Source: JBQTII01 sp052387905 (GTDB taxonomy: Bacteria > Actinomycetota > Actinomycetes > Sporichthyales > Sporichthyaceae). From it: DNA of 34,875 bases. The notes beneath the pieces were generated by a model. That model was not told where the DNA came from and ran no database searches. It was given only the letters and a program-made list of their open reading frames with translations. The stretch is from positions 1-34,875 of the forward strand of contig JBQTIR010000034.1 in NCBI GenBank assembly GCA_052387905.1, read 5' to 3'. This document shows positions 13,913 to 21,937 of the stretch, piece after piece (the first letter of the stretch is position 1; the number at the start of each line of letters is the position of its first letter). A program made the translations under genes and the position numbers.

Positions 13913-13918
13913 AGGTTA
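13913..13918 (-). promoter_or_regulatory. -10 element of a leaderless promoter for crtB
   Basis: Read on the minus strand this is TAACCT, with 6 nt to the crtB ATG and no Shine-Dalgarno sequence. No convincing -35 element. Confidence 0.5.
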
Positions 13919-13960
13919 GGCCGAGGGTGGGAGTCGGCGGACGGTGGCAGGCCCGAGCAG

Positions 13961-13978
13961 AGTATGACCGGTTATACT
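13961..13978 (+). promoter_or_regulatory. Palindromic operator overlapping the toxin-antitoxin promoter
   Basis: AGTATGACCGGTTATACT is an 18-bp palindrome with one non-matching base pair on each side of the centre. It contains the -10 box TATACT (13973-13978), which ends 6 nt before the antitoxin ATG. This is where an antitoxin dimer, or toxin-antitoxin complex, would bind to autoregulate the pair. Confidence 0.6.
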
Positions 13979-13984
13979 TTGGAG

Positions 13985-14218
13985 ATGAAGATCGCCATCT
14001 CGCTCCCCGATGATCTGTTCACCCGAGCGGAGCTCGCCGCTGAGCGGCTCGGGTTCAACCGCTCACAGTTGTACGCCCGGGCGCTCGAGGACTTCCTGAT
14101 CGCCCAGGGCGCGGACCCGGTGACGGCGCGCCTCGATGCGCTTGCCGAAGAGCTCCCGCAGGTCGATGGCTCGGCGGCGGGTCGAGCGCTGATCGAGAGC
14201 GGAGGATGGGAATGGTGA
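13985..14218 (+). CDS. Ribbon-helix-helix antitoxin (MazE-type partner)
   Basis: The 77-aa protein starts MKIAISLPDDLFTRAELAAE and continues RLGFNRSQLYARALEDFL, a textbook ribbon-helix-helix DNA-binding domain (about residues 1-42). An acidic, probably unfolded C-terminus (RLDALAEELPQVDG to ESGGWEW) would wrap around the toxin. An upstream in-frame ATG at 13964 would put the start inside the operator palindrome, so the ATG at 13985 is preferred; it also fits a leaderless promoter. The 3' end overlaps the toxin gene by 7 bp. Autoregulation through 13961-13978 is likely. Confidence 0.88.
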   Translation: MKIAISLPDDLFTRAELAAERLGFNRSQLYARALEDFLIAQGADPVTARLDALAEELPQVDGSAAGRALIESGGWEW

Positions 14219-14580
14219 ACCGCGGCGAGATCTGGTGGGTGGACTTCGGCGAGCCTGTGGGGTCCGCTCCCGGCTTCCGCCGCCCGGCCCTTGTGGTGTC
14301 CTCCGACCGCTTCAACCGTTCGCGGATCAGCACGGTGATCGTGAGCGCGGTGACCTCGAACCTGCGCCTGGGTGAGGCGCCTGGCAATGTCGCGCTGCCG
14401 GCCGATTCGCTGCCGAAGCCGTCGGTCGTCAACGTCAGCCAGCTGATGACGGTCGACCGGGCCCTGCTGGACGAGCGGGTCTGCGCGCTCGGGCCGACGG
14501 TAATGGCCGCCGTCGACGACGGGCTGCGACTGACTCTGGGGCTGGGGTCATGGTCGGTCAGCGTGCGCTCAGGTGGGTGA
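14212..14580 (+). CDS. mazF: MazF/PemK-family mRNA endoribonuclease toxin
   Basis: The 122-aa toxin would cut mRNA at short sequence motifs when its antitoxin is lost. The family fold is visible: VNRGEIWWVDFGEPVG at the start, RRPALVVSSD, TVIVSAVTSNL and PSVVNVSQLMTVDRALL. Arg24 and Thr48 occupy the positions of the catalytic Arg and Thr of Bacillus subtilis MazF (Arg25, Thr48). The ATG at 14212 lies 6 nt after GGAGG; the ATG at 14206 directly abuts that site and is less likely. The pair sits in the carotenoid region but has no obvious link with it. Its presence may help retain the locus or may mark an insertion. Confidence 0.92.
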   Translation: MVNRGEIWWVDFGEPVGSAPGFRRPALVVSSDRFNRSRISTVIVSAVTSNLRLGEAPGNVALPADSLPKPSVVNVSQLMTVDRALLDERVCALGPTVMAAVDDGLRLTLGLGSWSVSVRSGG

Positions 14581-14641
14581 ACCGGGCCTGGTGACGTTGG
14601 GGCAGCACCGCGTTCCGGGAGCGCGAAGTTGCGATGGTGGG

Positions 14642-14647
14642 TACCGT
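14642..14647 (+). promoter_or_regulatory. -10 element of a leaderless promoter for the esterase gene
   Basis: TACCGT ends exactly 6 nt before the GTG at 14654, and no Shine-Dalgarno sequence is present. This helps choose the GTG start. Confidence 0.4.
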
Positions 14648-14653
14648 CGCAGC

Positions 14654-15556
14654 GTGAAGCGATCCCGGGTGCTGCTGGCGACGGCCGGCGCCGTCGTGGC
14701 GGCTGCGGTGGGGGCCGCCTCGCTCCCCACCATTGCCAGTGGCTCGGCGGGCGCGGTGCGGCCGATCCGGTATGTCGCGCTCGGGGACTCCTACACCGCG
14801 GCGCCCGGGGTGCCGCCGGTCGCGGTCGGGACGCCGCCGGCGTGCGCCCAGTCGGGATCGAACTATCCGCACCGCTTCGCGGAGGCGATCGGGGCGTCGC
14901 TGGTCGATGTCAGTTGCTCCGGTGCGAAGACCGTCGATCTCACGCGGGCGCAGTTCACCGATGTGCCCGCACAGGTGCGCGCGCTCGATGCCGAGACCAC
15001 GTTGGTCACCGTCGGGATCGGCGGCAACGACGACAACCTCTTCGCCCGCGCCGTGGCATCCTGCGCGACGACCTCGGCCAAGATCCTGCTTGGCGAGGGG
15101 TCGCCGTGCGCGGACAAGTTCGGACCGAAGTTCCGCCGCGAGATCAAGGCGAACGCTCCTGCCATGCAGGCGGCCCTGCGCCAGATCCAGCAGGCGGCCC
15201 CGGCCGCACGGGTGATCGTGGTCGGCTATCCGAACCTGCTTCCGCGCAACCCGGTCGGGCAGTTGGCCTGCCTGGCTGCGGGCGTGCCGTTCACTCCGGG
15301 CGACATCGCCTACCTCGACCGCGTCGAACGGGACCTGAACTCGATGCTGCGCTCCGCCGCGAAGGCCACCGGCGCGGACTACCTCGACACCTACACCTCG
15401 AGCGTCGGCCGCGACATGTGCGCGCCGCCGTTGGTGCGCTGGATCGAGCCGCCGATCGTCATCTCCCCGGCCGCACCAATCCACCCCAACGCCGCGGGTC
15501 AAGAGAACGTCGCCGCCCTGTTGCTGGAACTGGTGACGGGCTTCGGACTGCGCTGA
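14654..15556 (+). CDS. Secreted SGNH/GDSL esterase or lipase
   Basis: The 300-aa protein has a Sec signal peptide (MKRSRVLLATAGAVVAAAVG, cut near residue 34 after ASGSAGA). The SGNH blocks are in order: VALGDSYTA with nucleophile Ser46, a Gly in SCSGAKT, GIGGNDDN (Asn125) and His277 in IHPNAAGQ. There is no Asp three residues before the histidine (APIHPN), as in the Ser-His dyad esterases of Streptomyces scabies type. Several cysteines in the mature part suggest disulfides. The likely role is extracellular hydrolysis of an acyl ester; the substrate is unknown. A longer frame to 14573 would put 27 polar residues before the signal peptide, so the GTG at 14654 is preferred. It converges with the DUF5302 gene, with 6 nt between the stops. 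Confidence 0.92.
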   Translation: MKRSRVLLATAGAVVAAAVGAASLPTIASGSAGAVRPIRYVALGDSYTAAPGVPPVAVGTPPACAQSGSNYPHRFAEAIGASLVDVSCSGAKTVDLTRAQFTDVPAQVRALDAETTLVTVGIGGNDDNLFARAVASCATTSAKILLGEGSPCADKFGPKFRREIKANAPAMQAALRQIQQAAPAARVIVVGYPNLLPRNPVGQLACLAAGVPFTPGDIAYLDRVERDLNSMLRSAAKATGADYLDTYTSSVGRDMCAPPLVRWIEPPIVISPAAPIHPNAAGQENVAALLLELVTGFGLR

Positions 15557-15562
15557 GCCCGC

Positions 15563-15793
15563 TCAGCCGCCGGACTTGCGGCGGAACATCTTCTGGGCCT
15601 TGGCCGGGCCGTGGGCCTCGGAGCCGCCCTTGGCGTCGGTGGTCTCGGCACCGGCGTTCTTGGCCGCCTTGCCGGCCTTGCGGGCCATGGCTTCGCGGAA
15701 CTTGGCCTTGGGGTCGTCGCCGGCGAAGACATCCTGGGCGGACTCGTCGGTGTCAGGGGTCTCGTCGGTGGGGTCGCTCAGTGCATCCGTCAT
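15563..15793 (-). CDS. DUF5302-like small protein, 76 aa
   Basis: The 76-aa protein is highly charged. It has an acidic N-terminus (DALSDPTDETPDTDESAQDV), then DPKAKFREAMARK and a C-terminus with SEAHGPAKAQKMFRRKSGG. The KAKFREAxxRK core and the HGP...FRRKSGG end are the hallmarks of the actinobacterial DUF5302 family, whose function is unknown. It has no membrane segment and is probably largely disordered. The ATG at 15793 has only a weak ribosome binding site, but a CAGGCT hexamer lies 6 nt upstream, so a leaderless start is possible. It lies 47 nt after crtI. Confidence 0.8.
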   Translation of the reverse strand: MTDALSDPTDETPDTDESAQDVFAGDDPKAKFREAMARKAGKAAKNAGAETTDAKGGSEAHGPAKAQKMFRRKSGG

Positions 15794-15840
15794 ACCCCAA
15801 GCCTGGCACGTCCGGGCCGGACCTGCAGGCACCGGATGCC

Positions 15841-17349
15841 CTAGTTCGGCCAGGCGCGGGAGTGATAGGTGCGGTCCAGGCCGGTGATGCGCTCGGCGGC
15901 CAGGCGACCGGAGATCAGCACGGTCGGAACTCCGACGCCCGGCACTGTCCCGGAGCCGGCGAAGACCACGTTCTCGAAGCCCTTCGCCAGGTTCGCCGGG
16001 CGGAAGGGTCCGGTCTGGCGCAGCAGGTGAGCGGCGGCAAAGGGGGTGCCGGCGGCATGACCGCGGGCGAGCCAATCGGCGGGGGTACTGACCTCGCGGA
16101 CCTCGATGCCGCCGGCGAAGCCGTCGTAGCCGCGTCGCTCGAGAGTGGTGAGCATGTGCTCGATGTAGCGGTCGCCGAACCTCTGCCAATCCTGACCACC
16201 CATCAGGTTCGGGGCGGGGAACAGAACCGAGTACGCGTGCCGGTCCGCGGGCGCGAGCGAGGGATCCGACACGGTCGGCGTCGTGACCAGGAACGACGGG
16301 TCGCTCATCGGCTTGGCGTCGACGATGAGCTCGGTGAAGGTCTGCTCCCAGGCGTGCCCGAAGTGGATCTCGTGATGGGCGCGGTCGGGATAGCCGGTAC
16401 GCGACCCGGCGAGCAGCAGCACGCACGAAGGGGAGTAGCGCATGGTGCTCAATCGCCTCGGTGCGCCCCCGAGCAACGTCTGCCAGGCAACCGGCAGATC
16501 CGCGGTGAGCACGAGGGCGTCGCACTCGATCCGGGCGTCGTCCACGGTCCGGACCGCGACGACGCGGTCGCCCGTGCAGTCGACGCGAATCACCTCGGAC
16601 TCGTAATGGAACTCGACCCCGTGCTTGGCGGCGACGGCGGCGAGCGCGGTGGGGAGTGCGTGCATGCCACCGCGCGGGAAGTACACCCCGGCCACGGTGT
16701 CCATGTAGGAAATGACCCCGTAGAGCGCGAGCGCCTCCTGCGGAGAGCATCCGGCGTACATCGCCTGGAAGGTGAAGGCGCGCTGGGTGCGCTCGTCGTG
16801 CAGATAGCGGGCCACGGTCGGGGCAAGCTTGCCGAAGCCGCCGGCGACGATCAGCCGCGCGAGGTTTGCGGTGAGCAGGTCGAGCGGGGAATCGACGTTG
16901 CGGTCGATGAAGTCGCGCATCTGGGCGCGGTAAAGGCGTTCGAGCCAGCGCACCATCCGCCGGTACCGCACCGCCTCGGCGGGCCCGGCGAACGCCGCAA
17001 TCTCCGCCGCCATGGCGTCAGGGTCCGCATGCACGTCCAGGTGGGTGCCGTCGGCAAAACGCGCCCGATACGCAGGATCGAGTCGGTCCAGTGTCAGCCA
17101 GTCCGCCATCCGCTCCCCGACGCAGTCGAAGGCGTCGGCGACCAGGTCGGGCATCGTCAGCACGGTCGGGCCGGTGTCGAAGCGGTAGCCGCCGAGGTCG
17201 CGCCGCCCGGCTCGGCCGCCGGGGATCGACTCGCGCTCGAGCACGGTCACCCGGCGCCCGGCGCCGGCCAGGCGAAGCGCGGCGGAGAGCCCGGACAGTC
17301 CGGCGCCGACGATGACGACGTGCTCGGTGGGGCCGGTGACCGTGCGCAT
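15841..17349 (-). CDS. crtI: Phytoene desaturase CrtI
   Basis: The 502-aa FAD enzyme desaturates phytoene in several steps, normally to lycopene. It has the Rossmann motif VVIVGAGLSGLSAALRLAGA near the N-terminus, the ERESIPGGRAG stretch, YRFDTGPTVLTMPDL, and the CrtI C-terminal signature GSGTVPGVGVPTVLISGRLA. Length and order match bacterial CrtI. The start ATG lies 15 nt after the crtE stop, so crtE-crtI form one unit. The number of desaturation steps cannot be told from the sequence. A second CrtI-like enzyme is encoded at 19581-21050. Confidence 0.95.
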   Translation of the reverse strand: MRTVTGPTEHVVIVGAGLSGLSAALRLAGAGRRVTVLERESIPGGRAGRRDLGGYRFDTGPTVLTMPDLVADAFDCVGERMADWLTLDRLDPAYRARFADGTHLDVHADPDAMAAEIAAFAGPAEAVRYRRMVRWLERLYRAQMRDFIDRNVDSPLDLLTANLARLIVAGGFGKLAPTVARYLHDERTQRAFTFQAMYAGCSPQEALALYGVISYMDTVAGVYFPRGGMHALPTALAAVAAKHGVEFHYESEVIRVDCTGDRVVAVRTVDDARIECDALVLTADLPVAWQTLLGGAPRRLSTMRYSPSCVLLLAGSRTGYPDRAHHEIHFGHAWEQTFTELIVDAKPMSDPSFLVTTPTVSDPSLAPADRHAYSVLFPAPNLMGGQDWQRFGDRYIEHMLTTLERRGYDGFAGGIEVREVSTPADWLARGHAAGTPFAAAHLLRQTGPFRPANLAKGFENVVFAGSGTVPGVGVPTVLISGRLAAERITGLDRTYHSRAWPN

Positions 17350-17364
17350 CAGGCTGCGTCCATT

Positions 17365-18438
17365 TCAGGAATCGCGTCGGATGACGGCGTCGACCAGGCC
17401 GGCCAGCGCATCGCGGGCGGCGGGATCGCGGATCGGGGCGAGCGCCAAGGCGTCGCCGGCCTCGCCGCTGCGGGCGTCAATGAGCTTCTCGACTCCCTCG
17501 CGGGCGCCGGTGGACTCCAGGATGGCGCGCAGGGTTTCCACACCGGCCTCGTCGAGCAGCGGATCACCGAGCAGGCGTTCCAGGGTCGCTCGCTCGGCCG
17601 GTGCGGCCAGGTCGAGGGCCGTGGCGGCCAGCACGGTGCGCTTGCCCTCGCGCAGGTCGTCACCGGCGGGCTTTCCGGTCAGCAGGGGGTCGCCGAAGAC
17701 GCCGAGCAGGTCATCGCGTAGCTGGAACGCCTCCCCGAGCGGGACACCGAAGGCGGACAGGGCGCCCGTCAGCTCGGGTCCGCCGCCGGCGAGGGCGACG
17801 CCCAGGTGCAGCGGGCGCTCGACGGAGTACTTGGCGGTCTTGAAATGCAGCACGCGGGTCGAGCGGGTCACCGAGGTGGCGCCGACGTCAGCCTGGGCGA
17901 CCAGGTCGAGGTACTGACCTCCCATCACTTCGGTCCGCATCCTCTCGTAGACCTCGAGACCGGCGAGGATCTGGGCGGGGGGCAGGGCAGCGCCGCGCAG
18001 CATCTCATCGGCCCAGCCCAGGCACAGGTCGCCGAGTAGCACGGCGGCGGCCGCGCCGAAGCGGTCCGGGTCCCCGGCCCACCCGGCGTCGCGGTGGCCG
18101 CGGGCGAGCTGCACGTGTGCGGCCGGGACGCCGCGGCGGCGGTCGGAGGCATCCATCACGTCGTCGTGGATGAGCGCGCTGACGTGCAGGAGTTCCAATG
18201 CGGCCGCCGCCGAGATGATGCCCCGATCGGAGGAGTCGTCGATCCCACCGGCGGCCCGGTAGCCCCAGTAACAGAACGCCGGTCGCAGCAGCTTGCCGCC
18301 GCCGGTGAGTCCGGCCAGGACCTGCATCGGCGGTGCGAGCTCGGGGCCGAGCTCAGCCAGGACCTCGGCGCGCTCGGCGAGGAAGGCTCCGATCCGGGAC
18401 TGCACGCGAGCGCGCAGCGCCGCCCGATCCGCGTCCAT
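17365..18438 (-). CDS. crtE: Geranylgeranyl diphosphate synthase
   Basis: The 357-aa prenyltransferase elongates allylic diphosphates to C20, the substrate of CrtB. It shows GGKLLRP (47-53), the first Asp-rich motif DDVMD (92-96, in HDDVMDASDRRRG), KTAKYSVERP and the second motif FQLRDDLLGVFGD (Asp242, Asp243). Placement next to crtI and opposite metF parallels M. tuberculosis Rv2172c-Rv2173 (idsA2). The ATG at 18438 gives a normal N-terminus (MDADRAALRARVQSRIG); the GGAGG further upstream is too distant for it, and the start is not certain. The exact chain length is inferred from context, not proven. Confidence 0.93.
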   Translation of the reverse strand: MDADRAALRARVQSRIGAFLAERAEVLAELGPELAPPMQVLAGLTGGGKLLRPAFCYWGYRAAGGIDDSSDRGIISAAAALELLHVSALIHDDVMDASDRRRGVPAAHVQLARGHRDAGWAGDPDRFGAAAAVLLGDLCLGWADEMLRGAALPPAQILAGLEVYERMRTEVMGGQYLDLVAQADVGATSVTRSTRVLHFKTAKYSVERPLHLGVALAGGGPELTGALSAFGVPLGEAFQLRDDLLGVFGDPLLTGKPAGDDLREGKRTVLAATALDLAAPAERATLERLLGDPLLDEAGVETLRAILESTGAREGVEKLIDARSGEAGDALALAPIRDPAARDALAGLVDAVIRRDS

Positions 18439-18462
18439 TCCGGCCCATCCCCTCCACCTCGG

Positions 18463-18468
18463 TAACCT
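18463..18468 (+). promoter_or_regulatory. -10 element of a near-leaderless promoter for metF
   Basis: TAACCT lies 9 nt before the metF ATG, giving a leader of only about 3 nt. It is inside the 39-nt gap between divergent crtE and metF, so the two promoters must overlap. Confidence 0.4.
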
Positions 18469-18477
18469 CAACCCACT

Positions 18478-19410
18478 ATGACGACCGCATCTGGGGGCCA
18501 GGGCGCCGGGTCCAGCCCGTCGAACCTCGGTTCGACCATCCGAGACCTGCTCGCCGCCGGGGGGCGCTCGTATTCCTTCGAGTTCTTCCCCCCGCAGACC
18601 GATGCGGGCGAGAAGACGCTCTTCGAGACGATCCGCGCCCTCGAGCCGCTGGCGCCGACCTTCGTGTCGGTGACCTACGGCGCTGGGGGCACCACCCGGG
18701 ACCGCACCATCCGCATCATCGAGCGGATCGCCAATGAGACGACGCTCACCGCCGTCGGTCACCTGACGTGCGTCGGGTCCTCGCGCGCGGAACTGCGCTC
18801 GGTCATCGGCGGCTTCGCTGCCGCGGGGATCCGCAACGTGCTGGCCCTACGCGGCGACCCGCCGGGCGGCCCGCAGGCGCCGTGGGAACCGCACCCTGAC
18901 GGCTTCACCCACGCCGACGACCTCGTCCGGCTGCTGCGCGAACTGGGCCAGTTCTGCGTCGGCGTCGCCGCGTTCCCCGAGGGTCATCCCGGCTCGCCGG
19001 ACCTGGACACCGACGCCAAGTTCCTGGCGCTCAAGGCCGCGGCCGGCGCGGACTTCGCCGTCACCCAGTTCTTCTTCGACGCCGATGACTACTTCCGCCT
19101 CGTGGACCGGGCCGCCGCGCACGGCGCCACGCTGCCGATCCTGCCGGGGATCATGCCGGTGACGAACCTCGGGCAAATCACCCGCTTTGCCGAATTGTCC
19201 GGAGCGGCTTTCCCGGCAGCGCTCGCGCAGCGGCTGGAAGCGGTCGGCGACAACGCGGCCGAGGTCCGCCGGATCGGGGTCGAGGTCGCGACCGAGCTGT
19301 GCTCTCGCCTGCTCGACGGTGGTGCGCCGGGCCTGCACTTCTACACGTTGAACCGCTCCACCTCGACACTGGAGATCTACCGCGCGCTCGGCCTGGGCCA
19401 GTCCTCGTGA
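18478..19410 (+). CDS. metF: 5,10-methylenetetrahydrofolate reductase
   Basis: The 310-aa flavoprotein reduces methylene-tetrahydrofolate to 5-methyltetrahydrofolate for methionine synthesis. Family parts are SFEFFPPQT (with the catalytic Glu), VSVTYGAGGTT, VGHLTCVG, NVLALRGDPPG, VTQFFFDADDY, PGIMPVTN and LHFYTLNRS near the end. The first 20 residues are a Ser/Gly-rich, probably disordered extension. It is divergent from crtE, as the M. tuberculosis homologue Rv2172c is from idsA2, which supports both calls. A 13-bp hairpin ends the transcript. Confidence 0.95.
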   Translation: MTTASGGQGAGSSPSNLGSTIRDLLAAGGRSYSFEFFPPQTDAGEKTLFETIRALEPLAPTFVSVTYGAGGTTRDRTIRIIERIANETTLTAVGHLTCVGSSRAELRSVIGGFAAAGIRNVLALRGDPPGGPQAPWEPHPDGFTHADDLVRLLRELGQFCVGVAAFPEGHPGSPDLDTDAKFLALKAAAGADFAVTQFFFDADDYFRLVDRAAAHGATLPILPGIMPVTNLGQITRFAELSGAAFPAALAQRLEAVGDNAAEVRRIGVEVATELCSRLLDGGAPGLHFYTLNRSTSTLEIYRALGLGQSS

Positions 19411-19534
19411 TCAGCTGAACGGATGATCCCGTTGTGTCCGATAGGCCGACACAGGTCAACCGGGATGGCTGATGGCGGCAGGCCGTGGATCGCCGATTCT
19501 GAGGGTACGTCGGATTAACCCCCGACCGGATGTG

Positions 19535-19573
19535 TCGCCGCTGACCCTGCGGAGGGGGCTGGGTCAGCGGCGA
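19535..19573. terminator. Bidirectional terminator between metF and the CrtI-like gene
   Basis: A perfect 13-bp stem (TCGCCGCTGACCC at 19535-19547, its complement at 19561-19573) has a 13-nt loop. On the plus strand it is followed by GCTTCTGTTAAC. It lies between convergent genes ending at 19410 and 19581 and could serve both. Confidence 0.75.
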
Positions 19574-19580
19574 GCTTCTG

Positions 19581-21050
19581 TTAACGGGCGCGGCCGATGC
19601 TCTCCGCGACCAGGGCCGAGCCGAGCGGGACGAGATCGATCCCCGGGCCCGGGTGGACGTCAGACCCGACCTGCCACAGGCCCGTCGTGGGCCCGCCACC
19701 GTTGGGTGTCGGGAACAGTGCGGTGCGGCCCGTCAGCGCCGAGGCGTGCGCGCTGAGCGACCCCCACGGGCGGCCGGTGGCGGCCTCGATGTCGGCCGGC
19801 GTGCGGACCTCGTGCCAGCGCAGTCGGCCCGAGACCTCGAAGCCGCGGCGATCCAGCACGTCGATCAGCTGCTGGGCGTAGGCGGCCGTGAGTGCCTGTG
19901 TCCACGTCACCGCACGGCGGTTGTCGTCGTGGCGCGGCACGGTGACCTGCACCTGCCACGCGCTCGCCCCGGCGGGCGCGATCGCCTGGTCGATCCACAG
20001 GGTCGGATCCGCGGGCGGGCGGACCCGGCCACCGAAGATGTCCAGCACCTCGGCGTCGGGGTCGGAGCTGAAGGAGATGGTCGGTGCCGCCAAGGTCTGC
20101 GCGCCGTCGAGTGCGAGCAGCACGGTGAAGGTCGATGCCGAGCCCCGTTCGCCGGAGTAGTTCGCCGGTGTGTAGTGGTCGAGAAGCTCGTTCAGTACAT
20201 GCTCCCCGCAGGCCGCGACGACGATGTCCGCCTCGATCGAGGACCCGTCGCACAGTACGACGGTGCGTATCGCGTCGCCCTCGACGGTGATGCGTCGTGC
20301 CGGGGTCCGGTAGCGGATGGTTGCGCCGCGCAGGGTGGCCCGGGCTTCCATGGCGTCCACCAGGGCCGCCACGCCACCGCGCGGCCGCCAGGTGCCGAAG
20401 GTTTGTTCCATGTGCGGCCAGATCGACACCAGCGCTGCGGCCTTGCGCGGATCGACGCCCAGGCGAAGCGGGTAGGAGTCGACGACCTGACGTAGCCGCG
20501 GCTCGCGCAGGTGCGCCTTGGCCATCGCCGCCAGACTGCGGTGCGGGGTCAGCGCCTTGAAGCGGGCGCGACCGGCCTTGGTCCGCATGGCATCGCGTAG
20601 CCGGTGGTCCGGGGCGGTGTTGAAGCCGTGCCGGAAGGTGGCCCAGATCTCGCCGGCCTCGCCGATGAACGCATCCCAACCGGCGGCTTCCCGCGCGCCG
20701 AACGCCGTGGTGAGCGTGTCGGTCATGCCCGCGCGCGTGGACGCGGGCACATCGATGGGGGGGCCGCCGGCAAACGCCCAGCGCACCGCCGGGTCGAGCG
20801 GAGCCAACTCCAGGACCTTGTCCAGCGGCGCGGTCTTGCCGGTCTTGGTGAACAGGTCGCGGTAGGTCGCCGGCAGGTGCAGCAGGGTGGGACCGGTGTC
20901 GAAGGCGAAGCCGTCGCGTTCGTAGCGCCCGCACTGCCCGCCCGGCCCGTCGGCCTGTTCCAGGACGGTGACGTCGTGACGCATCCGGGCCAGGCGTGCC
21001 GCTACGGCGAGGCCGGACATCCCTGCTCCGATCACCACCACGCGTGCCAC
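19581..21050 (-). CDS. CrtI/CrtN-like FAD-dependent carotenoid oxidoreductase
   Basis: The 489-aa protein has the N-terminal FAD motif VVVIGAGMSGLAVAARLARM, EQADGPGGQCGRYERDGFAFDTGPTLLHLP and the C-terminal phytoene-desaturase-like end (GLWQVGSDVHPGPGIDLVPLGS). It is clearly a relative of CrtI but differs through most of the middle, and the C-terminus has GSDVHPGPGID in place of the usual GSGTVPG block. With crtI already present, it probably acts on a later carotenoid (extra desaturation, or oxidation of an end group) or on another polyprene. Function is inferred only from family and position. The GTG at 21050 lies 8 nt from TAGGCT and lacks a ribosome binding site. It has its own promoter, after the VOC terminator. 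Confidence 0.85.
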   Translation of the reverse strand: MARVVVIGAGMSGLAVAARLARMRHDVTVLEQADGPGGQCGRYERDGFAFDTGPTLLHLPATYRDLFTKTGKTAPLDKVLELAPLDPAVRWAFAGGPPIDVPASTRAGMTDTLTTAFGAREAAGWDAFIGEAGEIWATFRHGFNTAPDHRLRDAMRTKAGRARFKALTPHRSLAAMAKAHLREPRLRQVVDSYPLRLGVDPRKAAALVSIWPHMEQTFGTWRPRGGVAALVDAMEARATLRGATIRYRTPARRITVEGDAIRTVVLCDGSSIEADIVVAACGEHVLNELLDHYTPANYSGERGSASTFTVLLALDGAQTLAAPTISFSSDPDAEVLDIFGGRVRPPADPTLWIDQAIAPAGASAWQVQVTVPRHDDNRRAVTWTQALTAAYAQQLIDVLDRRGFEVSGRLRWHEVRTPADIEAATGRPWGSLSAHASALTGRTALFPTPNGGGPTTGLWQVGSDVHPGPGIDLVPLGSALVAESIGRAR

Positions 21051-21058
21051 GAGCGGAG

Positions 21059-21064
21059 AGCCTA
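21059..21064 (-). promoter_or_regulatory. -10 element for the CrtI-like gene
   Basis: Read on the minus strand this is TAGGCT, 8 nt before the GTG, giving an almost leaderless message. No Shine-Dalgarno sequence is present. Confidence 0.35.
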
Positions 21065-21085
21065 GGCGGGCGTGGGCGCAGTGCT

Positions 21086-21131
21086 GACGTCCGACCAGAG
21101 GTGGCCTATAGCGCTCGCTCGGTCGGACGTC
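21086..21131 (-). terminator. Terminator after the VOC gene
   Basis: GACGTCCGACC (21086-21096) and GGTCGGACGTC (21121-21131) form a perfect 11-bp stem with a 24-nt loop, beginning 17 nt after the stop of the minus-strand gene ending at 21149. Confidence 0.65.
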
Positions 21132-21148
21132 CGCATATGCGCCGCGCC

Positions 21149-21901
21149 CTAGGCCGGCGTGAGGATGGAGAGCGTCTCGCCACCGGGCGCACGCAGCAGC
21201 GCGAACGCGCCGACGTCGGGGACGTTCGCCGGCCCGATGAGCACGCTCGCGCCGAGCCCGACGGCCCTGGTGGCGGTGGCCGCGACGTCCGCGACCTGGA
21301 AGGTCGCCGACCAGTACGGGGCGATGCCGGCGCCGGTGGGCATCTGGACCAACCCGGCGACGGCGCGGTCATCCAGGACGGCGATGGCCCCGGGGGTCTG
21401 CCCACCCGGCTCCGCCCCGACCTGCCAGCCGAAGACGTCGCCGTAGAAGGTCGCGGCGGCGATCACGGCGCTGGTCACGAGCTCGGTCCAGCACCAGGTA
21501 CCGGGCACGTGCGTGCGGGCCATGCCGGGGTGCTCGCCGGCTTGCCAGACCGTGAAGCCCGCGCCCTGCGGGTCGGAGAAGGCCGCCGCGCGTCCGGCGG
21601 TGCCGACATCGACGGGACCGGCCAGGAGCTGCCCACCGGCGGCCCACACCGCGGCGATCGTCCGTTCGACGTCGGCGGTGGCGAAGTAGAGGTTCCAGGA
21701 CGGGACCATGCCCTCGGGGCAGGGCCCGACGCCGGCGACGGAGTGTCCGTCGAGCAGGAAGGCGGGCGCGCCACCGGGCCCGGCATCGGAATCCGCGGTC
21801 CACCCGAAGAGACGTTCGTAGAAGCGGGCAGTCGCCGCCGGGTCGCGGGCGGTGACGTCGACCCAGCAGGGAAATCCCGGCGCGAACGCGGGCTCGGGCA
21901 C
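21149..21901 (-). CDS. Two-domain VOC (glyoxalase/bleomycin-resistance fold) protein
   Basis: The 250-aa protein consists of two similar halves (about residues 8-122 and 135-248). Each has the VOC pattern of an opening strand and helix (PCWVDVTARDPAATARFYERLFGW and WCWTELVTSAVIAAATFYGDVFGW) and ends in a FSDPQGA or LLRAPGG stretch. Such proteins often bind a metal or small ligand; CFP32-like mycobacterial proteins have the same two-domain plan. The classical metal-binding Glu/His set is only partly visible, so catalysis is uncertain. The GTG at 21901 has a GAGAGGA ribosome binding site. It is the last gene of a minus-strand unit with the ArsC-like and CrtO-like genes, 36 nt after the latter. 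Confidence 0.85.
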   Translation of the reverse strand: MPEPAFAPGFPCWVDVTARDPAATARFYERLFGWTADSDAGPGGAPAFLLDGHSVAGVGPCPEGMVPSWNLYFATADVERTIAAVWAAGGQLLAGPVDVGTAGRAAAFSDPQGAGFTVWQAGEHPGMARTHVPGTWCWTELVTSAVIAAATFYGDVFGWQVGAEPGGQTPGAIAVLDDRAVAGLVQMPTGAGIAPYWSATFQVADVAATATRAVGLGASVLIGPANVPDVGAFALLRAPGGETLSILTPA

Positions 21902-21937
21902 CGGGTGTCCTCTCGTCGCAAGTGTCGGGCGATGAGC

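Noticed and set aside
14629..17721. A 1030-codon open frame on the plus strand crossing the esterase, DUF5302 and crtI
   Set aside because: It runs through three genes with clear families on both strands, shows no domain, and has Arg/Gly-rich composition typical of an out-of-frame translation.
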